Assembly: GCF_009728145.1 (NCBI RefSeq)
Contig: NZ_WOCA01000012.1
Location: forward strand, 1 to 64,000
From: Ornithinibacillus caprae
GTDB lineage: Bacteria; Bacillota; Bacilli; Bacillales; Amphibacillaceae
Reading direction: 5' to 3'
DNA: 64,000 nucleotides
Shown: positions 8,771 to 20,190 of the stretch, piece by piece
Position numbering within the stretch: the stretch's first letter is position 1
Layout of the letters: each line of letters begins with the position of its first letter
Notes under the pieces: model-generated
Told to the model about the DNA's origin: nothing
Databases searched by the model: none
The model's input: the letters and a program-made list of their open reading frames with translations, nothing else
Position numbers and translations under genes: made by a program

Positions 8771-10120
8771 TTAGGTTGTACGAATGAAACGGGTCAGAAA
8801 AAATCCATCTGTCTGAAAAGTTTGCGGAAAGAGTTGTAACCCTAATTCTGTAACTCCTGGTGAATCTTGTATCCCTTGCGGAAGGTCATTAAAAAATGAC
8901 TTGTCCACAAGATAGTCGGTATTCTGTTGTAAAAATTTCTTTACTACTTCTTCATTTTCTTCAGGATCTACCGTACAAGTACTATAAATAAGTACGCCAT
9001 CCTTTTTTAATAATGGTGAAACACTATTCAAAATTGCTAACTGAATGGTAGCTAAATTAGTTATATCTGATATTTTTTTATTATATTTAATGTCAGGTTT
9101 TCCACGTATAACGCCAAGCCCAGAACAAGGCGCATCAACTAGGATACGGTCAAATGAGTTTTCCTCATATAGTTCTTGTAAATGTCTAGCATCAGCTTTT
9201 TTGGCATCGATAATCGTTAGCTCTAGCTCTGATGCTTTCTGATCAATTAATTTTATTTTTTTCGCATGGAGATCATGAGCATCAATCCAGCCCTTATTCT
9301 CCATTTTTTCAGCAATATGTGTTACTTTCCCGCCTGGGGCACTACATGCATCTAACACTTGCATGCCTGGTTTTGGCTGTAACATTTCTCCAACCAACAT
9401 AGAGCTTTGATCTTGAATCGTGACGTATCCGTTTTTAAATAACGCTGATTTTAAAATATTTCCTTTATCAATAATAATACCTTGCTCAGAGAAAATGGAC
9501 GGTCTAACCTCATATCCTTCGTTAATTAATTGCTCCATCGCCTCATCTCGAGAGATTTTTAACGGTTGAACACGAATTGAATGCGCTTTTTGCGTTAAAT
9601 TTGCTTCACACATTTGTTTCGTCATTTCATCTCCATAATGCTTAATCCAGCGTTTTACTAGCCAGGTAGGATGACTTGTTTCAACAGCTAGCCGTTCCAC
9701 TTCATCCTCAATCAATGAGGTGCTTGGTACCCCATTACGTTGTACATTTCGAAGTACTCCGTTTACAAGTGAAGAAATACCTTTATGACCTCTTCTTTTA
9801 GCGATTTCGACCGCTTCATGAATAATTGCATGGTCTGGCACCTTATTTAGATAAATCATTTGGTAAAAAGACATACGTAATAGCATGATAACCCATGGTT
9901 CCATTTTTTTCTTCGCCTTAACAAAATGATTAATATAATAGTCTAATGTGATTTTACGGTTAATTGTTCCATAAACAATTTCCGTTAATAGTCCTTCATC
10001 TTTCGGTGATATATGTTGTTTTTTTATTTCTTTGTCTATTAATAAATGACTATAGCCACTATCTTGTTCAATACGCAGCAATAGGTCAATAATGGTATTT
10101 CTAAGTATAAACTTCTCCAT
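8771..10120 (-). CDS. rsmB: 16S rRNA (cytosine-967-C5)-methyltransferase RsmB
   Basis: A 449-residue Sun/RsmB-type enzyme. An N-terminal NusB-like RNA-binding domain (about 1-140) is followed by a Rossmann methyltransferase domain with DACSAPGGK (SAM loop), DAPCSGLG and STCTVDPEENE, which together supply the two catalytic cysteines. The start is placed at 10120 (MEKFILRN), after TTGGGTGATT; the alternative GTG three codons earlier overlaps that Shine-Dalgarno sequence. It begins one base after the fmt stop, as in the usual fmt-rsmB pair. Confidence 0.95.
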   Translation of the reverse strand: MEKFILRNTIIDLLLRIEQDSGYSHLLIDKEIKKQHISPKDEGLLTEIVYGTINRKITLDYYINHFVKAKKKMEPWVIMLLRMSFYQMIYLNKVPDHAIIHEAVEIAKRRGHKGISSLVNGVLRNVQRNGVPSTSLIEDEVERLAVETSHPTWLVKRWIKHYGDEMTKQMCEANLTQKAHSIRVQPLKISRDEAMEQLINEGYEVRPSIFSEQGIIIDKGNILKSALFKNGYVTIQDQSSMLVGEMLQPKPGMQVLDACSAPGGKVTHIAEKMENKGWIDAHDLHAKKIKLIDQKASELELTIIDAKKADARHLQELYEENSFDRILVDAPCSGLGVIRGKPDIKYNKKISDITNLATIQLAILNSVSPLLKKDGVLIYSTCTVDPEENEEVVKKFLQQNTDYLVDKSFFNDLPQGIQDSPGVTELGLQLFPQTFQTDGFFLTRFIRTT

Positions 10121-10121
10121 T

Positions 10122-11063
10122 TTAATCACCCAATTTGGTTCCTATTTTGATTCGATCACTTGATCCTTGTAAAAACTGTTTCACTGCCATCCTTTTTTTA
10201 CCAGCAGGCTGGATTTCAGTAACTTTAAATCCTTTTTTATTGCCACAAACAACAATAAAAGCTTCATCATTTGGCTTATCTACAATACTTCCAGGATCTT
10301 CATCATATTCCTGATTTACAGGCTGCCCCCACCAGATCTTCATTACGTTTCCTTCATAAGTAGTAAAGGCAACCGGCCATGGATGTAGTCCTCTTACTTG
10401 ATTGTAGATCGCTTCATTCGATAGCGACCAATCAATTTTTTCTTGATCCCGTTTTATATTTGAAGCAAAGGTAGCCTTGGACTCATCTTGTTGAATTGGT
10501 TCCAGTTCACCTGCAAACAATTTCGGTAACGTTTCCTTTAATAATTCTGCACCCAATACGGAAAGTTTATCATGTATGCTACCTACGTGGTCATCACGCT
10601 CGATCGGTATACTTCGTTGCGTCAAAATATCACCTGCATCTAATTTTTCAGCCATATACATAATGGTAATGCCTGTTTCACGCTTCCCTTCTATGATCGC
10701 ATAATGAATTGGAGCACCGCCTCTTAATTCTGGTAAAAGAGATGCATGAACATTAATGCATCCATGTGATGGTGTTTCCAATAATTCATTAGGAAGAAGC
10801 TGACCATAAGCAGCAGTAACAATAATATCTGGTTTATAGCTTAAGATTTTTTCATATTCATTTTTTAATTTCTCTGGTTGAAATACAGGGATACCTTGTC
10901 TCTCAGCCTCTACTTTCACAGGTGGTGGTGTCAATATTTTTTTCCGTCCTTTTGGTCGATCAGGTTGTGTTACTACTAACACTACTTCATAATCAGAATC
11001 TGTTAGCATTTTTAATACTGGCACCGAAAAATCTGGTGTTCCCATAAATACAATACGTTTCAT
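10122..11063 (-). CDS. fmt: Methionyl-tRNA formyltransferase
   Basis: A 313-residue enzyme that formylates initiator Met-tRNA using 10-formyl-tetrahydrofolate. The N-terminal domain begins [13 protein letters not shown] and contains the catalytic [15 protein letters not shown] segment (His and downstream Asp). The C-terminal OB-like tRNA-binding domain ends the protein. Length is normal. In B. subtilis def (peptide deformylase) lies between priA and fmt; here only 14 nt separate them and def is absent from the window. Confidence 0.97.
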   Translation of the reverse strand: MKRIVFMGTPDFSVPVLKMLTDSDYEVVLVVTQPDRPKGRKKILTPPPVKVEAERQGIPVFQPEKLKNEYEKILSYKPDIIVTAAYGQLLPNELLETPSHGCINVHASLLPELRGGAPIHYAIIEGKRETGITIMYMAEKLDAGDILTQRSIPIERDDHVGSIHDKLSVLGAELLKETLPKLFAGELEPIQQDESKATFASNIKRDQEKIDWSLSNEAIYNQVRGLHPWPVAFTTYEGNVMKIWWGQPVNQEYDEDPGSIVDKPNDEAFIVVCGNKKGFKVTEIQPAGKKRMAVKQFLQGSSDRIKIGTKLGD

Positions 11064-11077
11064 GCTTAACCTTCTTT

Positions 11078-13486
11078 CTACATAAGATGATATGGTTGCA
11101 TATCAACTGTTATTAATAAATCTTCTTTTCGAACTTCATCCTGAAATTGCTCAAGTATCTGTTGAATATATAACCGTAATTGTGGTTCGTTTCTATATTT
11201 TATCATGCACTGATAACGATATCTATCCTTCATCCGTGTAATTGGTGATGGCGTTGGACCTAACACCACTGTTTCATTATTCACTTGTGAAAGTAATGTT
11301 TGTACAATGTTCTGTGTCACTTGTACAACCTTTACTTGATTCGTATGTGATACAGTAATGAGTGCTAAAAAGAAATAAGGAGGATAGTGGAATGTTCGAC
11401 GCATCTTCATTTCCTGTTTAAAAAACTCACTAAAATCATACTTACTAGCAAGTTCTATACTATAATGATCTGGAGTATACGTTTGAACAACAACTTCTCC
11501 AGTTAATTCATGTCTTCCTGCGCGGCCACTAACTTGAGTTAGTAACTGAAATGTTTTTTCACTTGATCTAAAATCTGGTAAGTGAAGCATGGAATCTGCT
11601 GTTAATACACCTACTAACGTGACATTTTCAAAATCTAGTCCTTTAGCAATCATTTGGGTACCTAGTAAGATATCTGCTTCCTTATCAGCAAACTGCTTTA
11701 ATAGTTTCTCATGAGCACCTTTTCTTCTTGTCGTGTCCACATCCATTCGGATCACACGAGCCTCAGGTAATAATTGTGTCAAGGCTTCTTCAACCCGTTG
11801 TGTTCCCGTACCAAAATATCGAATTAAATCACTTGTACAGGATGGACATTCTGTAGGCATTCTTTCCTCGTAGGAACAATAATGACATTTAAGTAGGTTA
11901 CTATTCTTATGATAGGTTAGTGCAATGTCACAATGTGGGCACTCGGTAACATGACCACAATCCCTACACATAACAAACGTAGAATATCCACGCCTATTTA
12001 GTAATAGAACTATTTGTTCCCCGCGACTAATTGCTTGTTCCATTTTTTCCTTTAACGCTCTAGAAAACATCGTTCGATTGCCTGCGTGAAGTTCTTCGCG
12101 CATATCAACTATAGAAACCTCTGGCATGTCCTGATTATTTGTACGTTTATCTAAAGTAGCAAGTTCATAGACACCTTTTTTAGCTCGTGCAAACGATTCT
12201 AGTGTTGGAGTAGCACTTCCTAAAACAACCGGACAATTATAATATTGCCCGCGCTTGATTGCTACGTCTCTAGCATGGTAGCGTGGTTGATCCTCCTGCT
12301 TATAGGTGGTTTCATGCTCTTCATCGATAATAATGATTCCAATGTTTTCGAATGGGGCAAATATCGCTGATCTAGCTCCAACAACTACTTTAACTTCCTT
12401 CCGGTGAATTTTTCTCCATTCATCATATTTCTCGCCGTTAGATAATGCACTATGCATAACAGCGACATTAGCTCCAAACCTTCCTTTAAATCGTTTAACC
12501 ATTTGTGGAGTCAGAGCTATTTCCGGAACTAGTAAAATAGCTTCCTTTCCTTTTTCAATAACATCCTGTATTGCCTGCAAATACACTTCTGTTTTACCGC
12601 TACCAGTTATCCCATGTAGGAGAACGACATTATGCTTTTCTTGTGCAATATTTTCTTTAATAGGAGCAATAGCTTGTTTTTGTTGATCTGTTAAATCCAA
12701 TGGATATGTTTTTTCAAATGCATCATCATTATATGGGTTGCGATAAACTTCTGATTTAAAAGCAGTTAATAGCCCTTTATCCAGTAACGGCTTTAACGTT
12801 GACCTTGTTGTACCTAATAAGTTGAGTAGTTTACTTTGCTCAATTTCTTTAGGATGTTGAATAAAATACGCTAATAATTCACGCTGTTTGTTAGCTTGTT
12901 TAGGCATTTCCAAGTATGCTTCCTCTAATAAATGCTCTTCTTTCGCTGGACGTATCATTGAAATTTGCTTTTTGGTTATTTTTGATTTAACGATATAATT
13001 CACACTAATACTGCCAACTTGAATCGCCTTTTGTAGCTGTGAATAACGAATCGTTGAATGTTCAAATTCCTCATAAGCAATAATATCTCTACCAGCAAAA
13101 AGATGTTCCAATTCCGGTGGCAATTCCGCACCTTCTGTACGTATTAATTCTTTCTTATATTGAGATTTTAACACCTGTGGTAGCATTGCTTGATAAGCTG
13201 TAATGTATAAAGTCAACGTATCCTCAGCTACCCACTTTCCTAATTGTAATAATTCACCTGTCAACACCGGTGTTAAATCTAAAACATCAACAATTTCCTT
13301 TAAATTACTAAAAGATGAACTAGAAGCTTTCCCAACCACAAAGCCAGAAATCTTCCTTGGGCCAAAAGGAACTATAACACGCATACCTAAAGATAAAATA
13401 TCTTTGAACCTATCTGGAATTAAATAATCAAATGTTTGATTGATTTCCTTTGCCTGGACATCTACAATTACTTTCGCAATATTCAC
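11078..13486 (-). CDS. priA: Primosomal replication helicase PriA
   Basis: An 802-residue superfamily 2 DNA helicase that reloads the replisome at stalled forks. An N-terminal 3'-DNA-binding domain is followed by Walker [17 protein letters not shown] (Walker B), and a zinc-binding insert with eight cysteines ([14 protein letters not shown] … CHYC … CPSC). The helicase C domain carries the QVSGRAGR motif. Its start overlaps the coaBC stop by four bases. Confidence 0.97.
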   Translation of the reverse strand: MNIAKVIVDVQAKEINQTFDYLIPDRFKDILSLGMRVIVPFGPRKISGFVVGKASSSSFSNLKEIVDVLDLTPVLTGELLQLGKWVAEDTLTLYITAYQAMLPQVLKSQYKKELIRTEGAELPPELEHLFAGRDIIAYEEFEHSTIRYSQLQKAIQVGSISVNYIVKSKITKKQISMIRPAKEEHLLEEAYLEMPKQANKQRELLAYFIQHPKEIEQSKLLNLLGTTRSTLKPLLDKGLLTAFKSEVYRNPYNDDAFEKTYPLDLTDQQKQAIAPIKENIAQEKHNVVLLHGITGSGKTEVYLQAIQDVIEKGKEAILLVPEIALTPQMVKRFKGRFGANVAVMHSALSNGEKYDEWRKIHRKEVKVVVGARSAIFAPFENIGIIIIDEEHETTYKQEDQPRYHARDVAIKRGQYYNCPVVLGSATPTLESFARAKKGVYELATLDKRTNNQDMPEVSIVDMREELHAGNRTMFSRALKEKMEQAISRGEQIVLLLNRRGYSTFVMCRDCGHVTECPHCDIALTYHKNSNLLKCHYCSYEERMPTECPSCTSDLIRYFGTGTQRVEEALTQLLPEARVIRMDVDTTRRKGAHEKLLKQFADKEADILLGTQMIAKGLDFENVTLVGVLTADSMLHLPDFRSSEKTFQLLTQVSGRAGRHELTGEVVVQTYTPDHYSIELASKYDFSEFFKQEMKMRRTFHYPPYFFLALITVSHTNQVKVVQVTQNIVQTLLSQVNNETVVLGPTPSPITRMKDRYRYQCMIKYRNEPQLRLYIQQILEQFQDEVRKEDLLITVDMQPYHLM

Positions 13487-14691
13487 GGTGTTTCATCCTT
13501 CATATCCCGAATGATAAAGGACAGAATTTTTTGTGCAACATTATATTTGGAGGCTAATTCAATTTCTTCTTGTTGTAATTGCTTATTTACATATGTAGCA
13601 ATATTTGTATCTCCTCCAAAACCAGCACCCTCGATCGCAACATTATTAATGACAATAGCATCTAAATTTTTCTTCTTAAGCTTTTTAATCCCATAGTCTA
13701 AGGGGTTCGTTGTCTCTGCAGCAAACCCAACAAGAAATTGCGTCGTTTTTTTCTCTCCTAAGGACTGTAAGATGTCCTTTGTGCGCTCCATCTCAATATG
13801 TAAATTACCATCTTGCTTTTTCATTTTTTCTTCAAATGTAACTTTCGGTCGATAATCTGCAACTGCAGCTGATTTAATTACAATATCATGTTCAAAAAAT
13901 TTTTGATGCATGATTTGGTACATTTCTTCAGAAGTAGTGACATCTATTCGTTCAATTCGGCTAGTACTAGTTTCAAGGGCAACAGGGCCAGTAACTAAAG
14001 TAACCTCTGCCCCCATATTTGCCGCAGCTTCAGCCAAAGAAAACCCCATTTTACCTGTAGATCTATTTGTGAAAAAACGTACTGGGTCTATTTTTTCTCT
14101 AGTGGGACCAGCGGAAATTAGTACCTTTTTCCCTATTAAAACGGTAGATTTCGATTGATGTTGAATAATTACATCGATAATGCTCTCTGGCTCTTCTAGT
14201 CTACCTTTTCCAATCCAACCACAAGCAAGATATCCTGCTCCTGGCTCTATAAAATGGTATCCCCAAGTTTCTAATTGCTTCATATTACGAACTACGGCAG
14301 GATGATCGTACATATTAACATTCATGGCAGGAGCGATATAAATAGTTGCTTTTGTAGCAAGAAGTGTAGTTGTTAGCATATCATCTGCAATACCAACTGC
14401 CATTTTCCCGATCACATTTGCTGTTGCAGGAGCAACAATTATAATATCAGCCCAATCCGCTAAGTCAATATGTGCAATTTTTTCAGGATCCTTCTCATCA
14501 AATGTATCTGTATATACTGGATTTCGAGAAAGAGCTTGAAAAGTTAAAGGGGATACAAATTGAGTAGCACTTTCAGTCATGATCACCCTTACATTTGCTC
14601 CTTGCTGCGTCAATTTACTTGTTAGTGCACAAGCTTTATAGGCAGCAATACCTCCAGAGACACCTAAAACGATATTTTTATTTTGTAACAT
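13483..14691 (-). CDS. coaBC: Bifunctional phosphopantothenoylcysteine decarboxylase / phosphopantothenate-cysteine ligase
   Basis: A 402-residue fusion (Dfp) catalysing two consecutive coenzyme A biosynthesis steps. The N-terminal flavoprotein CoaC part (about 1-185) has GVSGGIAAYK, the PAMNVNMYDHP substrate clamp and the ACGWIGKGRL loop with the active-site cysteine. The C-terminal CoaB part begins near 190 with LISAGPTREKIDPVRF and FTNRSTGKMG, the CTP and substrate site. It follows the rpoZ-gmk group after a 454-bp gap that holds an R1 repeat. Confidence 0.97.
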   Translation of the reverse strand: MLQNKNIVLGVSGGIAAYKACALTSKLTQQGANVRVIMTESATQFVSPLTFQALSRNPVYTDTFDEKDPEKIAHIDLADWADIIIVAPATANVIGKMAVGIADDMLTTTLLATKATIYIAPAMNVNMYDHPAVVRNMKQLETWGYHFIEPGAGYLACGWIGKGRLEEPESIIDVIIQHQSKSTVLIGKKVLISAGPTREKIDPVRFFTNRSTGKMGFSLAEAAANMGAEVTLVTGPVALETSTSRIERIDVTTSEEMYQIMHQKFFEHDIVIKSAAVADYRPKVTFEEKMKKQDGNLHIEMERTKDILQSLGEKKTTQFLVGFAAETTNPLDYGIKKLKKKNLDAIVINNVAIEGAGFGGDTNIATYVNKQLQQEEIELASKYNVAQKILSFIIRDMKDETP

Positions 14692-15145
14692 AAGGTATAC
14701 CCCTCTCTATCAACGTTCAATATTCTACCATAGTCTATTTATACCATAAAAACGATCAGAATCTAATTATGTCGTTTTGAAGAATATAGTTTAATTACTT
14801 GTTTTAAATAGTTGGTTACTATTTATGTAAAATGCACAGTAACTTATAAGTACGTGTATTTTCTTCGTTGTTCTGGAAGTGAAAGCGAAGTATTCTGCCG
14901 TAGCTGTGTTATCGCACTCGTTTCGAAGGGCGGATGTAAGCTAAAATTTACGACAAAGTTTCTGCGTATTTCTATCTATTTGTGCATGCGACGGAATAAG
15001 GATCAGCTCCATTGAATCTTTCGGCTCCTCGTTCCGTTATTTAAATGAATTTACAAGTTATGATTTCTCCTTTTTAAAACTTTGCAACCTTATAGAAAAC
15101 TGTCAAAATATAAAACCCTCGCACCATATTGAGCGAGGGATAAAC
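14692..15145. repeat. Gap coaBC-rpoZ with R1 element, copy B (about 14824-14976)
   Basis: No gene is seen in this 454-bp gap. About 150 bp (14824-14976) form a shortened R1 element. The left end has TGTAAAATGCACAGTAACT and the right end has AGTTTCTGCG, an inverted counterpart. Inside, GCGAAGTATTCTGCCGTAG (from 14885) matches the right arm of copies A and D, while the left arm and GC-rich core are missing. It reads like an internal-deletion derivative. Confidence 0.7.
15116..15139 (-). terminator. Terminator after rpoZ
   Basis: Minus-strand stem CCCTCGC/GCGAGGG followed by TTTTATATTTT, six nucleotides past the rpoZ stop. It ends the remA-gmk-rpoZ transcript before the repeat-filled gap. Confidence 0.88.
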
Positions 15146-16002
<857 letters not shown>

Positions 16003-16263
16003 CTACTCATCCGTCATTTCATCATGACTTAACACACGCTGTCCAACGGTTTCGGGTTGAACTGCTGATAAGATAACATGATCACTATCAGCAATGATTA
16101 CTGCTCTTGTCCGTCTTCCATAAGTAGCATCTACTAATTTATTGTTCTCTCTTGCTACAGTAATGATACGTTTAATAGGAGCTGATTCTGGTGAGACAAT
16201 AGAAATCACCCTATTTGCAGAAACCACATTACCGAATCCTATATTAATTAATTGTAAGCCCAA
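16003..16263 (-). CDS. remA: Extracellular matrix regulator RemA
   Basis: An 86-residue DUF370 protein starting [20 protein letters not shown], with the conserved SPESAPIKR and ATYGRRTR segments whose basic residues bind DNA. In B. subtilis RemA is an oligomeric DNA-binding activator of biofilm-matrix and osmoprotection genes. The genomic position between yloC and gmk is the conserved one. The C-terminus HDEMTDE is acidic, as usual. Confidence 0.95.
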   Translation of the reverse strand: MGLQLINIGFGNVVSANRVISIVSPESAPIKRIITVARENNKLVDATYGRRTRAVIIADSDHVILSAVQPETVGQRVLSHDEMTDE

Positions 16264-16356
16264 TTTAGCTCCCCCTTAATATCTCTACATCTTACTGAAC
16301 TGCTTTTTAATTGTAAATCAATTATAAGAAATAATCGAGAAAAATTACAACTAAAA

Positions 16357-17238
16357 TCATTCAATGTTTTGTATCTGTTCTTTAATCTTTTCGATATCAC
16401 TTTTTAATGAGACTGTCCACTCACCTATTTGACTATCCGTAGATTTTGAACCAATTGTATTTGTTTCACGATGCATTTCCTGTAGAATAAAATCTAATTT
16501 TCTCCCAATTGGTTCATCTGTTTTCATTAATTCTTCAAAATGGTTTAGGTGGCTTAATAATCGTGTTATTTCCTCAGTAATATCACCCTTTTCAGCTAGG
16601 ATAGCAATTTCTTGATGAATACGGTTTGCATCTACAGTCGGAGACTCATCTATGTATTCTTCAATCCTACTATGAATTCGGGACCTATATTCTTCAATTA
16701 CTTCACTTCTGCGTGTCTCTAATAATAATACCATACTTCGTATCGTTTTTACTCGTTCCAGTATATCATTCGATAAGAATTGTCCTTCTTCTAATCTTCG
16801 CTTATTGACTTGTATACATGCTTTTTCGATACTTTGTATGATCGCTTCCTGTAATCCAGTTGGTTGACTATCATTTTCCTGTAATGTAATTAATTCAGGT
16901 ATCGAGGTAAGCATGGTGACAGGTATTTCCCCTGATAATTGGTACCTGTTCCTAGCTTCCTGAATATCACTAAAAAATTGATCCATTAACTCCCAATCTG
17001 TATGTAATTTCTTTTGAACAAATTTTTCTCCTTCTATACTAATAAAGACTTCTATTCTACCTCTATTAAAATGTGACTGTGCCACTTTCTTAATTTTATC
17101 CTCAAGGTACAATAAGGAACGAGGAATTTTAGGGGTAAAATCAAGAAACCGGTGATTAACAGTTCGAATTTCTACGGTAATTGTTGTATTCTCCATTTCA
17201 ATACTTTCTCTTCCATATCCAGTCATGCTCATTACCAT
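16357..17238 (-). CDS. yloC: YicC/YloC family endoribonuclease-like protein
   Basis: A 293-residue YicC-family protein. It has the N-terminal MSMTGYGR signature, the NHRFLDF motif, a long helical middle, and the C-terminal DUF1732 domain ending with QEMHRETNTIGSKS. Members are reported RNases affecting stationary-phase survival. The start chosen is 17238 (MVMSMTGYGR), 5 nt after GGATGTGA; the longer reading adds five unconserved residues. It is the first gene of the yloC-remA-gmk-rpoZ run. Confidence 0.92.
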   Translation of the reverse strand: MVMSMTGYGRESIEMENTTITVEIRTVNHRFLDFTPKIPRSLLYLEDKIKKVAQSHFNRGRIEVFISIEGEKFVQKKLHTDWELMDQFFSDIQEARNRYQLSGEIPVTMLTSIPELITLQENDSQPTGLQEAIIQSIEKACIQVNKRRLEEGQFLSNDILERVKTIRSMVLLLETRRSEVIEEYRSRIHSRIEEYIDESPTVDANRIHQEIAILAEKGDITEEITRLLSHLNHFEELMKTDEPIGRKLDFILQEMHRETNTIGSKSTDSQIGEWTVSLKSDIEKIKEQIQNIE

Positions 17239-17381
17239 AAACTTCACATCCATTCGTACTTTTATGGTTTGTACTCCTAATAGTATAATTAGAAAACTAG
17301 AATTTTGCCACCCATTTATGACTATCCTTTTAACAAGGGCATATCACTTTAAAGATATGAAATATGCTTTATCTTCAAAAA

Positions 17382-17412
17382 GAAGAACCCTAAAGGATAT
17401 GTAGGGTTCTTC
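17382..17412 (-). terminator. Terminator after the Ca2+-ATPase gene
   Basis: 11-bp perfect stem GAAGAACCCTA/TAGGGTTCTTC eight nucleotides past the stop, followed on the minus strand by CTTTTTGAAG. Confidence 0.85.
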
Positions 17413-17419
17413 ATCTAAA

Positions 17420-20077
17420 TTATTTTTTTGTAAAACCAAAAAGAACGGTTGGTAAAGAACTTAAGCCCAGGATTAACATCCAATCACGTAATCCTAATGC
17501 TGTTGTGTGGAATACTGGCTGTAATGGAGCCCAGTAAATGACAACAAGTAATAAAAGTACAGATGATAAAACAGCAAGAACTAGATACATATTTTCAAAT
17601 GGATTTCGATCAAATACTGAATTTTCACTACGACAATCAAAAACATGAATTAACTGAGCCATAACTAGTGTTGTAAATGCCATTGTTTGACCGTATATTA
17701 AATTGTCTGGGTTATTTTGGTATGCTAGCATAAAGGCGATCAGTGTTACTATTCCAATTAAAAATCCTCGACTTATTATCTTCCAACCTAGCCCTCTAGC
17801 AAATATCCCTTCCTTTGGATTACGGGGACCTTTTTTCATGACGTCATCTTCTGGTTTGTCTAGACCTAATGCCATAGCAGGAAGTCCATCCGTAACTAAG
17901 TTAACCCATAAGATTTGAACAGGCACTAACGGTAATGGCATAGCAAGTAACATAGCAAATAACATAACTAGAATTTCCCCGACATTTGAAGCCAGTAAAT
18001 AACGAATAAATTTACGGATATTTTCATAAATATTTCTTCCTTCTTTTATTGCAGCTTTAATGGTTGCAAAATTATCATCCATCAAAACTAAAGAGGAAGC
18101 TTCTTTGGTAACGTCTGTACCACTAATCCCCATACTAATGCCAATATCACTTGCTTTTATTGCTGGAGCGTCATTTACTCCATCCCCTGTCATCGCAACG
18201 ATATGACCTCGTTCTTGAAATGCTTTTACTATTTTCAGTTTATGTTCGGGGGTTACTCTCGCAAATACATAAACATCTTCAATAATATCTTCTAACTCTT
18301 CTACTGACATCTGGTTTAACTGGTATCCCTCTAGGACTAGTCCATTGTCAGGCAATAGATTTAAATTTGTAGCGATAGCACGAGCAGTTTTTACATGATC
18401 TCCTGTTATCATTACTGTTTTTATACCAGCTTGTCTACATTCTTCAATTGCTGATTTAACTTCTTTACGAGGAGGATCAATCATTCCATATAAGCCAATA
18501 AAGGTTAAATTCTTTTCTAAAAATGCCATATCCAATGATTCCTCATTCGATAAAGGACGCATACTAATAGCAATCGTTCGTAAAGCTTTTTCCGCCATTT
18601 CATCAATAGCACCTTCTATTTTTTCTTGATCCTTTGGCTTAAGAACTCTTCTTTGCTCGTTATCGAAAAGATACGTACATCTTGGTAATAGTACATCTGG
18701 TGCTCCTTTTGTAATCAAAAAGCGTTTATGGTTCTGGTCTTCAACTACAACACTCATTCGTTTACGATCTGAATCAAATGGAATTTCTTTAATTATCTTA
18801 TAATCCTCACTACTCATAGGAGTTAATCCAATTTTTCTTGCAGCAATAACTAATGCTCCATCAGTAGGATCCCCATCCACATAATACTTACCTTTTTTTA
18901 CTTGTAGGGAGGCATTATTACATAGCATTCCATATAAAAGCATTTTCTCTAGATTACTATTTTCGCGGTCTACTACCTTTCCATTCAGTAAGTAATCCCC
19001 ACTAATATTATACCCATCACCGGTAACGTGAAGATTTTGGTCATTTACATAGACTTCTTTTACCGTCATTTGATTTTCTGTCATCGTACCCGTTTTATCT
19101 GAGCAAATAACAGAAGCGCAACCTAATGTTTCAACAGCAGATAGTTTTCGGACAATCGCTTTTTTCCGAATCATTCGCTGTACCCCTAATGATAATGCTA
19201 CGGTAACAATAGCAGGAAGCCCTTCTGGTATCGCAGCGACTGCCAAGGAAACCCCGGCCAAGAACATATTATAAACAGGATGTCCTTGTAATACCCCTAA
19301 TGCTACAACTAAAACCGTTAAGAATAATGCTACAACAATTAATATTTTTCCAAGTTCGGCTAGCTTTCTTTCTAACGGTGTTGGAACTTTTTTTGTATTT
19401 GCCATTAATGAAGCAATTTGTCCCATAACCGTATTCATTCCAGTACCTACAACGATACCTACTCCAGAACCACGAGTGACCAGTGTCCCCATGAACCCCA
19501 TATTCACTTGGTCCTGAGCATCGAGGTCATTTCTGGAAATAGCTGTAGCGTGTTTCATTACTGGTAATGATTCCCCTGTTAAAGCTGATTCTTCTGTTTC
19601 CAAGTTATTCGCTTTAACGATTCGTACATCGGCAGGGATACGATCTCCACTATTCAGTTTAACAATATCACCGACAACAACTTCACGGGAAGAGATTTTT
19701 CCCCATTTCTGATCCCTTAAGACATTTGCCATTGGAGCTGATAATTCTTTGAGTTTTTCTAATGACTTTTCTGCCTTTTGTTCTTGAAAATACCCAATAA
19801 ATCCATTCACAAGAACAATTATCATAATTGCGATCGCATCAATATACTCTCCAAGCATCCCAGCAATTAAAGTTGCTGCGAGGAGCACGATGACCATAAA
19901 ATCCTGAAACTGCTTTAGAAAGATTAACCATTTTGAGGTATTTTTCTCTGCTTCAAGTGTATTATCTCCATACTGCTTCCTTCGTTGTTCAACTTGTTTT
20001 GAAGATAACCCTTTACTAGTTGTCACGTGTAACTGCTGCTCAACCCGTTCTACATCTAACTGATACCATTTCTTCAC
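17420..20077 (-). CDS. yloB: Calcium-translocating P-type ATPase (YloB)
   Basis: An 885-residue P2A-type ATPase. A cation ATPase N-domain is followed by paired membrane helices and the actuator loop with TGES. The phosphorylation motif is CSDKTGTMT; the nucleotide domain follows, then the hinge MTGDGVNDAPA and a six-helix C-terminal bundle. The ion-site PEGLP occurs in helix 4 and NLVTDGLPA in helix 6. The start is best placed at the GTG at 20077 (MKKWYQLDVERV), eight nt after GGAGG; the longer reading would put its start inside that ribosome-binding site. It is divergent from rqcH across 113 bp. A sporulation role is known in B. subtilis. Confidence 0.95.
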   Translation of the reverse strand: MKKWYQLDVERVEQQLHVTTSKGLSSKQVEQRRKQYGDNTLEAEKNTSKWLIFLKQFQDFMVIVLLAATLIAGMLGEYIDAIAIMIIVLVNGFIGYFQEQKAEKSLEKLKELSAPMANVLRDQKWGKISSREVVVGDIVKLNSGDRIPADVRIVKANNLETEESALTGESLPVMKHATAISRNDLDAQDQVNMGFMGTLVTRGSGVGIVVGTGMNTVMGQIASLMANTKKVPTPLERKLAELGKILIVVALFLTVLVVALGVLQGHPVYNMFLAGVSLAVAAIPEGLPAIVTVALSLGVQRMIRKKAIVRKLSAVETLGCASVICSDKTGTMTENQMTVKEVYVNDQNLHVTGDGYNISGDYLLNGKVVDRENSNLEKMLLYGMLCNNASLQVKKGKYYVDGDPTDGALVIAARKIGLTPMSSEDYKIIKEIPFDSDRKRMSVVVEDQNHKRFLITKGAPDVLLPRCTYLFDNEQRRVLKPKDQEKIEGAIDEMAEKALRTIAISMRPLSNEESLDMAFLEKNLTFIGLYGMIDPPRKEVKSAIEECRQAGIKTVMITGDHVKTARAIATNLNLLPDNGLVLEGYQLNQMSVEELEDIIEDVYVFARVTPEHKLKIVKAFQERGHIVAMTGDGVNDAPAIKASDIGISMGISGTDVTKEASSLVLMDDNFATIKAAIKEGRNIYENIRKFIRYLLASNVGEILVMLFAMLLAMPLPLVPVQILWVNLVTDGLPAMALGLDKPEDDVMKKGPRNPKEGIFARGLGWKIISRGFLIGIVTLIAFMLAYQNNPDNLIYGQTMAFTTLVMAQLIHVFDCRSENSVFDRNPFENMYLVLAVLSSVLLLLVVIYWAPLQPVFHTTALGLRDWMLILGLSSLPTVLFGFTKK

Positions 20078-20161
20078 ATCACATTCCTCCACATGTAATC
20101 CAAAACATTAAACTTGTCCTTGCTCTCTATAAGAATATCTATGCAGTCTTGTCCGAAAAAA

Positions 20162-20170
20162 TGCTATAAT
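20162..20170 (+). promoter_or_regulatory. Extended -10 element for rqcH
   Basis: TGCTATAAT (TGn plus consensus TATAAT) lies 20 nt before the rqcH start; the -35 region is poor, as expected for an extended -10 promoter. The predicted 5' leader is very short, about 14 nt, just long enough for the Shine-Dalgarno sequence. Confidence 0.6.
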
Positions 20171-20190
20171 TGAATGTGAGGTGAATTCAA

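Noticed and set aside
17703-17918. Plus-strand 71-codon frame in the Ca2+-ATPase gene
   Set aside because: Shadow of conserved transmembrane-helix codons with no start signal.
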